Below are positions 28,201 through 35,923 of a DNA stretch of 64,000 nt, in pieces; position 1 is the stretch's first letter; each line of letters opens with the position of its first letter. The stretch lies in NCBI RefSeq assembly GCF_009380155.1, contig NZ_WHUV01000002.1, positions 496,001-560,000 on the forward strand. Direction: 5' to 3'. Under the pieces are notes generated by a model. The model saw nothing but the letters and a program-made list of their open reading frames with translations, ran no database searches and was not told the origin of the DNA. The DNA comes from Pseudomonas piscis (lineage in GTDB: Bacteria; Pseudomonadota; Gammaproteobacteria; Pseudomonadales; Pseudomonadaceae). Position numbers and translations under genes: made by a program.

Positions 28201-28512
28201 ATGCTTACGAACTTGGGAAATCATGACCTCCAAAAAATTGAAGAACTGTTCCTGCTTGCGGTCGACCACAGGGTGTGTTCGCTTTCAGGTAAGTCCGCTA
28301 AAGCTCAAATAAAGAATATGACGGCGAGGCTCAAAGGAGCCAACCTTCTAGCAGACGATAGCCTGATCACCTATTTTGAGGATTTGATTACCGATCCGGA
28401 AGTTGAAAATCTGGCTCGCCGCAAGTCAGTATGCAGGGTAGTCAATGCAGCCTATGGCATAGGTACGCAACTGGCTGGAAACGGTGCCTCGCTGGAGATG
28501 TACTTGGTTTAA
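28201..28512 (+). CDS. Hypothetical cytoplasmic protein
   Basis: A 103-residue soluble, largely helical protein (NHDLQKIEELFLLAVDHRVC region). The ATG at 28201 has GGA 8 bases upstream; an ATG 9 bases earlier is possible. A perfect terminator follows 19 bases after the stop, supporting a real single gene. No domain was recognised. It lies in the accessory region between the duplicated cassettes and the lyase/repressor genes. The 260-base gap before it is empty. Confidence 0.6.
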   Translation: MLTNLGNHDLQKIEELFLLAVDHRVCSLSGKSAKAQIKNMTARLKGANLLADDSLITYFEDLITDPEVENLARRKSVCRVVNAAYGIGTQLAGNGASLEMYLV

Positions 28513-28530
28513 CCGGAAAACCGACCTTGG

Positions 28531-28557
28531 AAAAACCCAGCAGTGCGCTGGGTTTTT
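28531..28557 (+). terminator. Intrinsic terminator after the 103-aa gene
   Basis: An 11-bp stem (28531-28541 with 28547-28557), 5-base loop and a T7 end. The gap beyond it (28558-28722) has no gene but has the TAGTACGA direct repeat at 28648-28665. Confidence 0.9.
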
Positions 28558-28722
28558 TTATGTCTGCAAACTGGTTTCCTGACTTTCTAGGGCTGGAAGT
28601 TCAAGTGACCTGTTTGGTCAGGATGAACTTCTCGCCTCGGGAAGTGATAGTACGAGTTAGTACGAATGCTATTGGCAACAGATAAGTTTGACTATTGGTA
28701 CAGGCATCGCAGTTCGATTCTG

Positions 28723-29031
28723 TCAGCCCAGATCTGCCTGCAGAATTCGGATCTTGTAGGCTTTCAATAATGCCGATCTTCCCTCGGCCACGGCTTCAGC
28801 CAACACACACAGATCCAGGTATCGCTCCTCATCGAATGGCAGGCAAAAGGGTGCGATGTTGTCTCGTAGATCGTGCGCAATGCTTTGTGCGACGCCTCCT
28901 GCAAGAGCTTCTTCGATGGCGTCGCGGATGTTCATTTTTATTTGAAGCTTATCTGGTCGATTTTCCGACGTTGCCTGGTAGAGGTCGGTTGCCAACTCCA
29001 ATAGACGCATGCGGTGCTCTTGGTTATTCAA
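28723..29031 (-). CDS. Hypothetical protein, possibly phage-related
   Basis: A 102-residue helical soluble protein. The TTG at 29031 is chosen because AAAGGAA lies 6 bases upstream; the ATG 21 bases further in lacks one, and the longer frame reads through unlikely sequence. The core (KLQIKMNIRDAIEEALAGGV; LPFDEERYLDLCVLAEAVAE) is compact and acidic. I do not recognise it. It is downstream of the lyase-like gene on the same strand with a 105-base gap, so the two may share a transcript. Confidence 0.55.
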   Translation of the reverse strand: MNNQEHRMRLLELATDLYQATSENRPDKLQIKMNIRDAIEEALAGGVAQSIAHDLRDNIAPFCLPFDEERYLDLCVLAEAVAEGRSALLKAYKIRILQADLG

Positions 29032-29136
29032 GTTCTGTTCCTTTGTGGGCCATGGGTGGGCTGCTGGCCCCGGGCCGCAGACAGACATCCGAGCCTGCGG
29101 ATGTCCTGTACCCGGGGCGTTATGAGGCTGTGGCCG

Positions 29137-29769
29137 TCAGGCTTGCAGCGCGCCGTTGTATACGTCGAAGGACTCGTAAACCACCCAGCCGCCTTCGGTT
29201 GCCGGCCCTTCGTTGTCGATCACATAGGAGCCCGCCTTGAAGTAGAAGGGGTACCTATCCCAGGACTTGCCGACTGGCATGTTGGCGCTGAGGGTATCAA
29301 GAGCAATGCTCAGTTCGCCCAGGGCATCGACCTCAACGCTGTAGTCGAACGCCTGGCCCAGCGCGACGGGCTTCTTCAACACAGTCCTGGCCAGGCCTCC
29401 CGGTGTGCTACGGGTCTCGATCCGCACGACGCCGTTCCACCAGATGACCATCAGGAACGGATTGGGGGCGTTGAGGGCATGGATCTGCCCGACGATGACC
29501 TTGCCACTGGATGGAGCGGCTTCCACGCGGACTCGGCCGCTCATGGCATGCCTGGCACTGCCGCGTGGCCAGTTGAACGAGACAGGGGAGTCAGGGAGAG
29601 TCTGGCGGCTCTCGGTGCGCGGCGTCTTGGAGGTCCCCGAGGTGCCGCCCTGGACCGAACACCAATAATTGGTGTGGCCGTTCTGGTCGATCCACAAAAG
29701 GTCCTGCGGCGGACGCTCTGGATAGAGGTAGAGGGTGCCGTGGGCGATGATGCTGCCGAAGTTGTTCAT
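29137..29769 (-). CDS. PL7-like (alginate lyase superfamily) protein
   Basis: A 210-residue protein without a signal peptide, from ATG 29769 with AAGGA close upstream. The jelly-roll PL7 marks are present: RTESRQ in place of RTELRE, VGQIHAL with the catalytic-type Gln and His, and YPFYFKAGSYV near the C-terminus. PL7 enzymes cut alginate or related uronate polymers. The altered RTE box and the lack of export signal raise doubt about classic alginate lyase activity. Its promoter region shares an operator-like sequence with the S24 repressor gene, so it may be a damage-induced, phage- or bacteriocin-linked depolymerase. Confidence 0.75.
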   Translation of the reverse strand: MNNFGSIIAHGTLYLYPERPPQDLLWIDQNGHTNYWCSVQGGTSGTSKTPRTESRQTLPDSPVSFNWPRGSARHAMSGRVRVEAAPSSGKVIVGQIHALNAPNPFLMVIWWNGVVRIETRSTPGGLARTVLKKPVALGQAFDYSVEVDALGELSIALDTLSANMPVGKSWDRYPFYFKAGSYVIDNEGPATEGGWVVYESFDVYNGALQA

Positions 29770-30008
29770 GCTGTTCCTTATGGTCCTTGGATATGAAACT
29801 CGCAGTTCCTTGCAGGTGCTGCGCTGATGTCGAGCAAGGCATTGGCCAGAAATCCGCGAGCTTTGCGGGACTTCGTTCAATGCCTTGTCTCTCGCTCCCT
29901 GAAGATGGCCAGGCCGATCCCGGCTAGCCGCTGACGATCCGAAGTGGCACGTCTTGTTAAAGAGCGATGCAGCCTTCGCTGCTGGGCCGACGGTGAGTCG
30001 GCATGGAT

Positions 30009-30053
30009 GGAATATAGGTAAGCCTGTATTTATTGTAAATGGGTATTCCTATA
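30009..30053 (-). promoter_or_regulatory. Operator-like dyad upstream of the lyase-like gene
   Basis: Bases 30037-30053 (AAATGGGTATTCCTATA) match 15 of 17 bases upstream of the S24 repressor gene (30912-30928). An inverted copy (TATAGGTAAGCC at 30013-30024) completes a dyad. It lies about 270 bases before the lyase start; the leader between also holds a GCCGAC/GTCGGC hairpin (29986-30002). The 379-base gap 29770-30148 has no other gene. Confidence 0.55.
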
Positions 30054-30071
30054 TTTTATCGTGCAAAGAAA

Positions 30072-30086
30072 CCCGCCTATGGCGGG
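30072..30086 (-). terminator. Short terminator of the S24 repressor gene
   Basis: A 6-bp GC stem (CCCGCC 30072-30077 with GGCGGG 30081-30086), followed on the minus strand by TTTCTTT. It lies 63 bases past the repressor stop and separates that transcript from the lyase promoter. Confidence 0.65.
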
Positions 30087-30148
30087 CTCACAAGAAGCTG
30101 GGGGATGGCGTGGGTCAAGCGCCTGGAGGGATTGCAAAACAGCCGGTA

Positions 30149-30877
30149 TCAGCGCGAGTACATCGCCCACCAGAACACATGGCCCAGGATCGAGATTTGC
30201 TGTTCCTGGATCTCGGTGAAGTCATAGTCTTCATCAGGGTGTTCTTCCCGGTTGAAGCTACGCAGGCGCAAACCGCCAGGCAGACGGTAGAGCTGTTTTA
30301 CTCGCAACTGGCCGTTGTGATCGAGGGCATACATCTCGCCGTCCACCACATCCTTCAGCGCACATCTGCCGCTGTTAACGCCCACCGTGGCGCCATCCCG
30401 CAATACCGGGATCATGCTGTTCCCACTCACCGATACGCATCTTGCATCGCCGAGTTGCACGCCGTTCTGGCGCAGATCCTTCTTGAAGAAGCGCAGGTGG
30501 GCAGTGGTGCTGGCCTCGATCACGAAACGCCCAGAACCGGCAGCCAGTTCCACCTCATGCAGGAACGGGACGTACATCTCATTGTCACCAAGGGGAGTGT
30601 CCTCGTCCCAGGTCTCGATAGCGTCCAGTTCGATCTTCGGTGCCTGCATTGCGGGGCTCTGCCGGTCGGCAACCAGCATCTGACCATCACCTTCGGCCAG
30701 CCACATGGCGGATACGCCACAGGCAGAGGCGATCTGCGCCACGAAGGCGGTGGCCTTGGATTTTCCTCGCTCCAGATCGGAGATCGAGGTCTGGGTGATA
30801 CCCGCCCGCACAGCCAGTTCGGTCTGGTTGAGCTGGGCATGGCGGCGGGCGGTCTTGAGGCGGTCTTTGAGTTCCAT
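30149..30877 (-). CDS. XRE/S24 phage-type repressor (CI/PrtR-like)
   Basis: A 242-residue repressor. The N-terminal helix-turn-helix covers about 3-60 (LNQTELAVRAGITQTSISDL). The C-terminal S24 peptidase domain has the Ala113-Gly114 self-cleavage pair in ELAAGSGR, catalytic Ser154 in VSGNSMIPVLRDG and Lys194 in LRVKQLYRLPGG. All parts needed for RecA-stimulated self-cleavage are present, so it should lift repression after DNA damage. Start is the ATG at 30877. It probably represses its own promoter and the lyase-like gene. In Pseudomonas, such proteins control prophages and pyocins. Confidence 0.88.
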   Translation of the reverse strand: MELKDRLKTARRHAQLNQTELAVRAGITQTSISDLERGKSKATAFVAQIASACGVSAMWLAEGDGQMLVADRQSPAMQAPKIELDAIETWDEDTPLGDNEMYVPFLHEVELAAGSGRFVIEASTTAHLRFFKKDLRQNGVQLGDARCVSVSGNSMIPVLRDGATVGVNSGRCALKDVVDGEMYALDHNGQLRVKQLYRLPGGLRLRSFNREEHPDEDYDFTEIQEQQISILGHVFWWAMYSR

Positions 30878-30899
30878 GGCGGCAGTATTACGGGGTCTC

Positions 30900-30928
30900 C
30901 CATAATGTGGCAAATCGGTTTTCCTATA
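30900..30928 (-). promoter_or_regulatory. Candidate operator of the S24 repressor gene
   Basis: On the minus strand TATAGGAAAACC (starting at 30928) and TATGGGAGACCC (starting at 30905) are direct, imperfect copies just before the repressor ATG. The first matches the site upstream of the lyase gene. This fits autorepression. Confidence 0.55.
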
Positions 30929-31071
30929 ATTCGATGGACGGCCTCCCATGGACGGAGGCGGGGAGTTAGCGTAGCGCGTCCGAGTATTCGGATCGCCAGA
31001 AGGGCCAGGATGCTAGAGTCCTTGCCAAACCGCTCGGCTGCAGGCCCTGCGAGCACGGGAAGAACTTTTAT

Positions 31072-31596
31072 ATGGCGAACAACGCTTCACGGTTGGTGTA
31101 CCGACTACCACGTCCCGATGACGCGGAGCGGCTTTTCAGTATCTACGGCGACCCACGCACCAATCTGTTCAACCCTGCGGGACCAATGGCCGATTTCGCT
31201 CAAGCACAGGCGCTGTTAAGCCGCTGGATCGAACATTGGACACGGCACCAGTACGGTACCTGGGCGATCGCCAGCAGTTGCGCGCCGGAGCACATCCTGG
31301 GATTTGGCGGGATTGCTACGCACCATTACCTGGCCGAACAGCGTATCAACCTGGGTTATCGCTTCGCGGTCGAAGCCTGGGGCAGGGGCTATGCCACCCA
31401 GTTGGGGCGCGATGCGCTGGAGCATGCGTTCGAACAACTGGGCCTGCCGGAAGTCCATGGGCTGGTCAGGCCCGACCATGGAGCGTCGATCCGAGTGCTG
31501 GAGAAGATTGGCATGCAGCTCTGCGGTGAACTGGATGATGTGCCGGGCCAGCCCCCAAGCCTGGTATTCAAGGTGCAGCGCATTGCTCCGGCTTGA
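31072..31596 (+). CDS. GNAT family acetyltransferase (RimJ/RimL-like)
   Basis: A 174-residue single-domain acetyltransferase. The start LVYRLPRPDDAERLFSIYGD and the acetyl-CoA pyrophosphate loop region (YRFAVEAWGRGYATQLG, with the Q/R-x-x-G-x-A type motif as GRGYAT) place it in the RimJ/RimL-like group (Acetyltransf_3). The substrate is unknown. GGAAG precedes the ATG. It lies at the right border of the accessory region. Confidence 0.87.
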   Translation: MANNASRLVYRLPRPDDAERLFSIYGDPRTNLFNPAGPMADFAQAQALLSRWIEHWTRHQYGTWAIASSCAPEHILGFGGIATHHYLAEQRINLGYRFAVEAWGRGYATQLGRDALEHAFEQLGLPEVHGLVRPDHGASIRVLEKIGMQLCGELDDVPGQPPSLVFKVQRIAPA

Positions 31597-31674
31597 TCCG
31601 CGCGAAGAGCCACAGCGCCTCGATGCATCAACTGCCGAGAGTGGGCGATCGGCGGTGTACAGCCGGGCTTTTCG

Positions 31675-31986
31675 TCAGGAATGGAACTGCTCGAAGGCTT
31701 CAGCCTCGATCTCGCCGTTTCCTGAAATGAGGTTGCCGCCTTCTTCTCGCAGTTGGTAGTCATGCTGTTCGCCGCCAATGGCCGCGGCCCCATCGAGGCC
31801 CAGCAGCAGGCTGTAGAACACATCGGTCAGCGCCGTATCCATGGCCTCCCACAGCTTTTGCGATTGTCCTTTACTCAGTTCCAGCGCCCTGAACTGTTGG
31901 GCGGCGGCTCCTGTCCCATGGCGGAGCTCCTCCTGGACCAGGCGTTTCTCGGCTTTCCAAAGTGCCACGAATTCTTGTGCATCCAT
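31675..31986 (-). CDS. Conserved hypothetical protein
   Basis: A 103-residue acidic protein (MDAQEFVALWKAEKRLVQEE start) with a long helix followed by a mixed segment ending in several Glu residues. There is no signal peptide or membrane segment. The codon use is normal for the chromosome. I do not recognise a family, although the fold could be that of a small immunity-type or stress protein. It is convergent with the GNAT gene. Confidence 0.6.
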   Translation of the reverse strand: MDAQEFVALWKAEKRLVQEELRHGTGAAAQQFRALELSKGQSQKLWEAMDTALTDVFYSLLLGLDGAAAIGGEQHDYQLREEGGNLISGNGEIEAEAFEQFHS

Positions 31987-32154
31987 GTGCTCATTCCGCT
32001 TTGTGGTTCAGCCGTGAAGTATGCCAGTTCTCTTCAGCGTGTTCGGGGTGGATGCTAACGGCCATCAAAGCGCCATTATTTTTCTCGGTGACTACAGTTC
32101 CCCAGGGCATCTTGGGTATGCTGCGCGCCCGTTTTCGCTGCTCATGGAGAGCTT

Positions 32155-32778
32155 ATGTTCGCTCGCAATGCCTTCGCCTTGACCCTGATGTCTGCCTGCC
32201 TGCTGGTTTCAGGTTGCGCTGTTCCCCCAGCCTCCGTGACTACCGAGCCTGTGTCGCTCGAGCCTCTGGGCCAACCCTTGCCCCAGAATGCTGCCCGGAG
32301 TGCCTTGATCGAGCGGATCATTACCAATGACGCGGTCGTCGTATCCGCGGGCAAGCCGGTACTGGCAGCCGACACCAACAACGACGCACGCATCGCCGCC
32401 CTGAGGAAAGCGGATTCGGCGCGGCTGCCTGAGGCCTACTGGACGCTCTACAAACAGAACCTGGAAGCCATGCAATACGACCTCAACCATCAACATGACG
32501 CGGCCCGGGACCAGTATGTTGCGGCTTACCGCGACGAATTGAACCGTGTCGACGACGGTGTGCTGCAAAAGCTCGCCAGCGGGTCGCAAGCCCTGGACGA
32601 CAAGAGCCGGCGCCAGTGGGGCGCGCGCATGGCGCAAAGGACTTCGCAGTACATGATCAAGAGCGATGAGTCCTTTCGCGCGGCCACCAAGGCGCACCTG
32701 GATCGCATGGCGCTGATGGATCGCCAGTATGATGTCTGCTCGCGCAAGGCCGATTGCTGGGATGCGCCCGCCAAGTAG
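32155..32778 (+). CDS. Lipoprotein of unknown function
   Basis: A 207-residue lipoprotein: signal peptide with lipobox LLVSGC (Cys21), then a proline-rich stretch and a helical domain with many Gln, Asp and Arg residues (ALDDKSRRQWGARMAQRTSQ). Two Cys residues near the C-terminus (DVCSRKADCW) may form a disulfide. GGAGA precedes the ATG. Monocistronic. No known domain. Confidence 0.75.
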   Translation: MFARNAFALTLMSACLLVSGCAVPPASVTTEPVSLEPLGQPLPQNAARSALIERIITNDAVVVSAGKPVLAADTNNDARIAALRKADSARLPEAYWTLYKQNLEAMQYDLNHQHDAARDQYVAAYRDELNRVDDGVLQKLASGSQALDDKSRRQWGARMAQRTSQYMIKSDESFRAATKAHLDRMALMDRQYDVCSRKADCWDAPAK

Positions 32779-32814
32779 TGAGCCTGGACTTCAGCAGCGT
32801 CCTCAGTAGGGGAG

Positions 32815-33369
32815 CTATGGCGAGCTGTGCCGTTGGAGTATCAGCCATTCCTGCCTGCTGATGTGGCTGATGTGTTCGTCCCGGTAGTCGTTCATGAACG
32901 GATTGAATTTGCCGCTTTCGCTGTGGTGGTGCTTGAAGCCGCACTTGGCCTGGGCCCGGAACGATTGTTCGTTCCCGGCAAAGTAGCCGCACCACAGGGC
33001 GCCAAGATCCAGATCGACAAAAGCGTGGCGCATCAGTTCCCGGACCGCTTCCGGAATCAGTCCCAGGCCCCAGAACGGCACGCCGATCCAGTAGGCGATT
33101 TCCGCCTCGTTCCCGGCGATCTCGAAATGACTGTCCTGGCCAATGAGCAATCCCACCAGGCCGATGGCCACATCGTCCTGCTTGCACGTTACTGCGTAGA
33201 CTTCCGGGCGCGAAAACAGCGTTTGGATGATTTCCAAACTCTGCGCTTCGCTTTCATGCACTGGCCAGCCGGCGATCGGGCCCACTCGCGGGTCGCTGGC
33301 GTACCGGTAGAGGCTGGACGCGTCGCTGGGTCGCCAGGGCCGCAGGACAAGGCGTTGGGTGTTCAACAT
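32815..33369 (-). CDS. GNAT family acetyltransferase
   Basis: A 184-residue RimJ/RimL-type acetyltransferase starting MLNTQRLVLRPWRPSDASSL at ATG 33369 (AGGA upstream). The acetyl-CoA region reads IAYWIGVPFWGLGLIPEA, in which the usual GxGxA loop is changed to GLGLIPEA. It has typical downstream strands (FVDLDLGALWCGYF; NEQSFRAQAKCGF). The substrate is unknown. It is divergent from the AraC-type gene. Confidence 0.85.
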   Translation of the reverse strand: MLNTQRLVLRPWRPSDASSLYRYASDPRVGPIAGWPVHESEAQSLEIIQTLFSRPEVYAVTCKQDDVAIGLVGLLIGQDSHFEIAGNEAEIAYWIGVPFWGLGLIPEAVRELMRHAFVDLDLGALWCGYFAGNEQSFRAQAKCGFKHHHSESGKFNPFMNDYRDEHISHISRQEWLILQRHSSP

Positions 33370-33487
33370 GACGTGTTTTCCTGATGTTTGTGGAGCAAAA
33401 TAACCAGCGCAATTGTGGAAAACCGCCAGGGCAGGGGCAATGTATGGATCGGGGCAAAAAAAGTAATTTTCAAAACAAAGGGCATGC

Positions 33488-34324
33488 TTGGAGGGCTGGG
33501 CAGCAGTGTTGGACCTGACGGAGAGTGGTGCCGAGGATTTCTTCATTGGTTGTTGCCGGTTCGACGGGGACCAGGGGCACCCCCTGGCCTTGGCCTACGT
33601 GGTGGTGCTGGTGTGCCAGCAGGGCAGCGCCGAACTGGAGGTGAACTTCCAGCCGTACAAGGTGATGGAAAACGACTTTCTGGTTCTCGCCGAGGATTCG
33701 ATCGCCTGGTTCAGGCGCAGGTCCGATGACTTTGCCTGTCGTTGCTATCTACTGAACCGTGCCATCGCGGCAGAGGTGGCCGCGGCGCTGCCCAACAGCC
33801 TGTTCGCCTTCTTGAATCGTTCGCCGTTGCTGTGCGCCAACCGGCAATTTCAGGCCTTCTTGCAGGCCTGGGAGAACCAGGCGTCGATCATCCAGGAACA
33901 GGGCGCGGACTATCGGCGAACGATGCTGGTCAATCATTTCCAGAACCTGTTCTTGTGGTTATGCGCGAGCGTCGACCTGCAGAGCGTGACCAGGAACGAC
34001 TTCAGCAGGCCGGAAGCGCTCTGCTGGCGATTCTGGGAGCTGATCGCGGTGCACTGTGGGCAGCAACGAGAGGTGGCGTTCTATGCAGACCTGCTGCATG
34101 TGACCCCCTATTACCTGGCACAACTGTCGCGCAAGTATTTCAACGATACGCCCAAGACACTGATCGACAGGCAGGTGGTGCTGGAGATCAAGAAGCAGTT
34201 GGCCCAACCACGCAAGGCGGTGCAGCGGATCGCCGAAGAGCTGAATTTTGCCGATGCGTCCTATCTCGGCAAATACTTCAAGCGCCACACCGGCCTGGGT
34301 TTGAGCCAGTACCGCAGAGGCTGA
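33488..34324 (+). CDS. AraC-family transcriptional regulator
   Basis: A 278-residue regulator. The N-terminal part is a cupin-like sensor; the C-terminal domain has both AraC helix-turn-helix units (VAFYADLLHVTPYYLAQLSR and QRIAEELNFADASYLGKYFK) and ends HTGLGLSQYRRG. The start is taken as TTG 33488, with AAGGG 5 bases upstream; a GTG at 33506 is an alternative. It is divergent from the GNAT gene. Effector and targets are unknown. Confidence 0.88.
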   Translation: MEGWAAVLDLTESGAEDFFIGCCRFDGDQGHPLALAYVVVLVCQQGSAELEVNFQPYKVMENDFLVLAEDSIAWFRRRSDDFACRCYLLNRAIAAEVAAALPNSLFAFLNRSPLLCANRQFQAFLQAWENQASIIQEQGADYRRTMLVNHFQNLFLWLCASVDLQSVTRNDFSRPEALCWRFWELIAVHCGQQREVAFYADLLHVTPYYLAQLSRKYFNDTPKTLIDRQVVLEIKKQLAQPRKAVQRIAEELNFADASYLGKYFKRHTGLGLSQYRRG

Positions 34325-34482
34325 GCGAGCCTTGGCGGTTGTCTGCGGCAGGCTCATTTGGCATCATGCGGCCCTCATTCCTGGCCTGATCCTCCACCCC
34401 TCTCAATTGGGGATCAGGTCGAGGAATGACCTGAACCTGGCGGCTCGGCCAGGGTTTCTTGCATGGAACAGCTGGTTTTGCG

Positions 34483-34773
34483 ATGGATATGCAGCACGAA
34501 CACCCCTCTCGTGTCGAACGCCCTTCACCAATCAAACGCAGCAAATGGCCATGGCGTGTCCTGTTCTTCGGCACCTGGCTGATTGCCGCTTTTCTCTTCC
34601 TGGTCCTGCTGGGCCTGGGTATCGCTGCGGTGGTTGCAGGTTTCGCCCCGGATCTGGACTGGCAGTGGCGCTGCCTGGCCTTTATCGCGGGCGCAGCGAT
34701 CATCCTGGTGTGCCTGGCGATGCTCAAGGCCGCCTTTCTCGAGCGATCCTCCGCTCCATCATGTAGAGCATGA
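34483..34773 (+). CDS. Small membrane protein
   Basis: A 96-residue protein (MDMQHEHPSRVERPSPIKRS start) with a charged N-terminus and two hydrophobic segments (VLFFGTWLIAAFLFLVLLGL; CLAFIAGAAIILVCLAML). No motif was recognised. The ATG at 34483 lacks a strong ribosome site. Possibly a hypothetical inner-membrane protein found sporadically in Pseudomonas. Confidence 0.5.
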   Translation: MDMQHEHPSRVERPSPIKRSKWPWRVLFFGTWLIAAFLFLVLLGLGIAAVVAGFAPDLDWQWRCLAFIAGAAIILVCLAMLKAAFLERSSAPSCRA

Positions 34774-34797
34774 GCAGGCTATGCATTTGCACCGGCT

Positions 34798-35016
34798 CTA
34801 GAACAAGGCGGCATAGGGGAATAGGGCGTAACGGCCACCCTGTGGGACGTGCGTATCCAGCTGGCCACCGGCAGCAAAATGCGCGGGCACTTCGACACAA
34901 GCACCATGGCGGCACTTGTTGGCTGGCGTGAGGGTGGGATCGTCATGACCTATGCCGCAACAGGTTTGCTCATCGAGGCCATTCGAGTGCATCCATGCCT
35001 TGGGCTTCTGCATTGC
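34798..35016 (-). pseudogene. GyrI/AraC effector-binding domain remnant
   Basis: This minus-strand stretch reads CCGIGHDDPTLTPANKCRHG then ACVEVPAHFAAGG then GGRYALFPYA and TAG. It matches the middle of GyrI-like (SbmC/AraC effector-binding) domains, where an xDDPxxTPxxxxRxxxCVxVP block is followed by GGRYAxF. The N-terminal part and any DNA-binding domain are missing, and the end is cut. It is therefore a gene fragment, between a small membrane protein gene and an AraC gene. Confidence 0.5.
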
Positions 35017-35038
35017 CCAGGCAGGCCTGGGGCTTTCA

Positions 35039-35827
35039 CTAGACGCTCTTGAAGTAACGCGCGGGAGTGGTACCGAACAGCCCCTTGAAGGCCGCGACGA
35101 AACTCGAGGATGACTCGTATCCCACTTCCAGGGCGACATTGGTCACGCTTTCGCCATAGGCCAGGTGCTCCATGGCGGTGAGCAGGCGCTGGCGCTGGCG
35201 CCAACTGCCGAAGGACATGCCTGCCTCGTGGCTGAACAGCCGTTCGATGGTCCGCGCGCTGGCTCCCACTCGCCTGGCCAGGCTCTCCAGGGGCTCGCGG
35301 TTCGCCGGTTCGCTGCGCAATATCCTTGCCAGGCGCACGGCCCTTGGGTCCGTGGGGAAGGGCAGGTCCACCGGGGAGCGGTCCAGGCTCGTGACCTGGT
35401 CGATCAGCACGCGGGCCAAGCGAGCTTCGGGTGTATGTTCGGCATAGTTCCAGGGGAACCCTGCACAGGCGGTCATCACCTCACGCATCAGCGGCGTGAT
35501 GCCCATCACCAGGCAATAGCCCTCCCTGGGCATGTCGTAGGCATCCGGGTCGATGTACAACACTCGGGTGTGGGTGGGGCGCTTGACCAGGGTCGCATGT
35601 TCGGTGCCGGAGCTGATCCAGATCGCCCGGGTGGCGGGCAATACCCATTCGCCCAGGTTGGTGGTGACATGGATGACGCCATTGGCGGCGCACATCAATT
35701 GGTGGCGCTTGTGCCGGTGCGGTGGCAGGTCCTCCGGGAACCATTGCTCCAGGCGCCCGACTATGGGGGCGTAGGCCTTGTCCGGATCAGGGTCGCGCAG
35801 GTCGGTATCGTGGCGGGTTATCGACAT
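35039..35827 (-). CDS. AraC-family regulator, NimR-like
   Basis: A 262-residue regulator from ATG 35827. The N-terminal cupin sensor has HRHKRHQLMCAANG and the C-terminal AraC domain has ESLARRVGASARTIERLFSH and NVALEVGYESSSSFVAAFKG. This layout is that of NimR, which represses a divergent drug-export MFS gene. Here too an MFS gene lies divergently, 97 bases away. Control of that transporter is likely but not shown. Confidence 0.88.
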   Translation of the reverse strand: MSITRHDTDLRDPDPDKAYAPIVGRLEQWFPEDLPPHRHKRHQLMCAANGVIHVTTNLGEWVLPATRAIWISSGTEHATLVKRPTHTRVLYIDPDAYDMPREGYCLVMGITPLMREVMTACAGFPWNYAEHTPEARLARVLIDQVTSLDRSPVDLPFPTDPRAVRLARILRSEPANREPLESLARRVGASARTIERLFSHEAGMSFGSWRQRQRLLTAMEHLAYGESVTNVALEVGYESSSSFVAAFKGLFGTTPARYFKSV

Positions 35828-35923
35828 AACTTGGCATAGTACAGATAAATCACAGGCCGCGCTCCTTGTAATGTTAATGCATCTCAATATCAAAGATGCA
35901 TATCGCAATTCCGAGGAACGCTC

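Noticed and set aside
28700..28740. A GTTCGATTC stretch like a tRNA T-loop, perhaps an attachment site
   Set aside because: The T-stem pairs poorly and no D-arm or anticodon arm is found upstream.
18426..31000. A single integrative element spanning the whole accessory region
   Set aside because: No flanking direct repeat could be found by eye, and gene content changes near 24.2 kb, so the right border of the prophage is left open.
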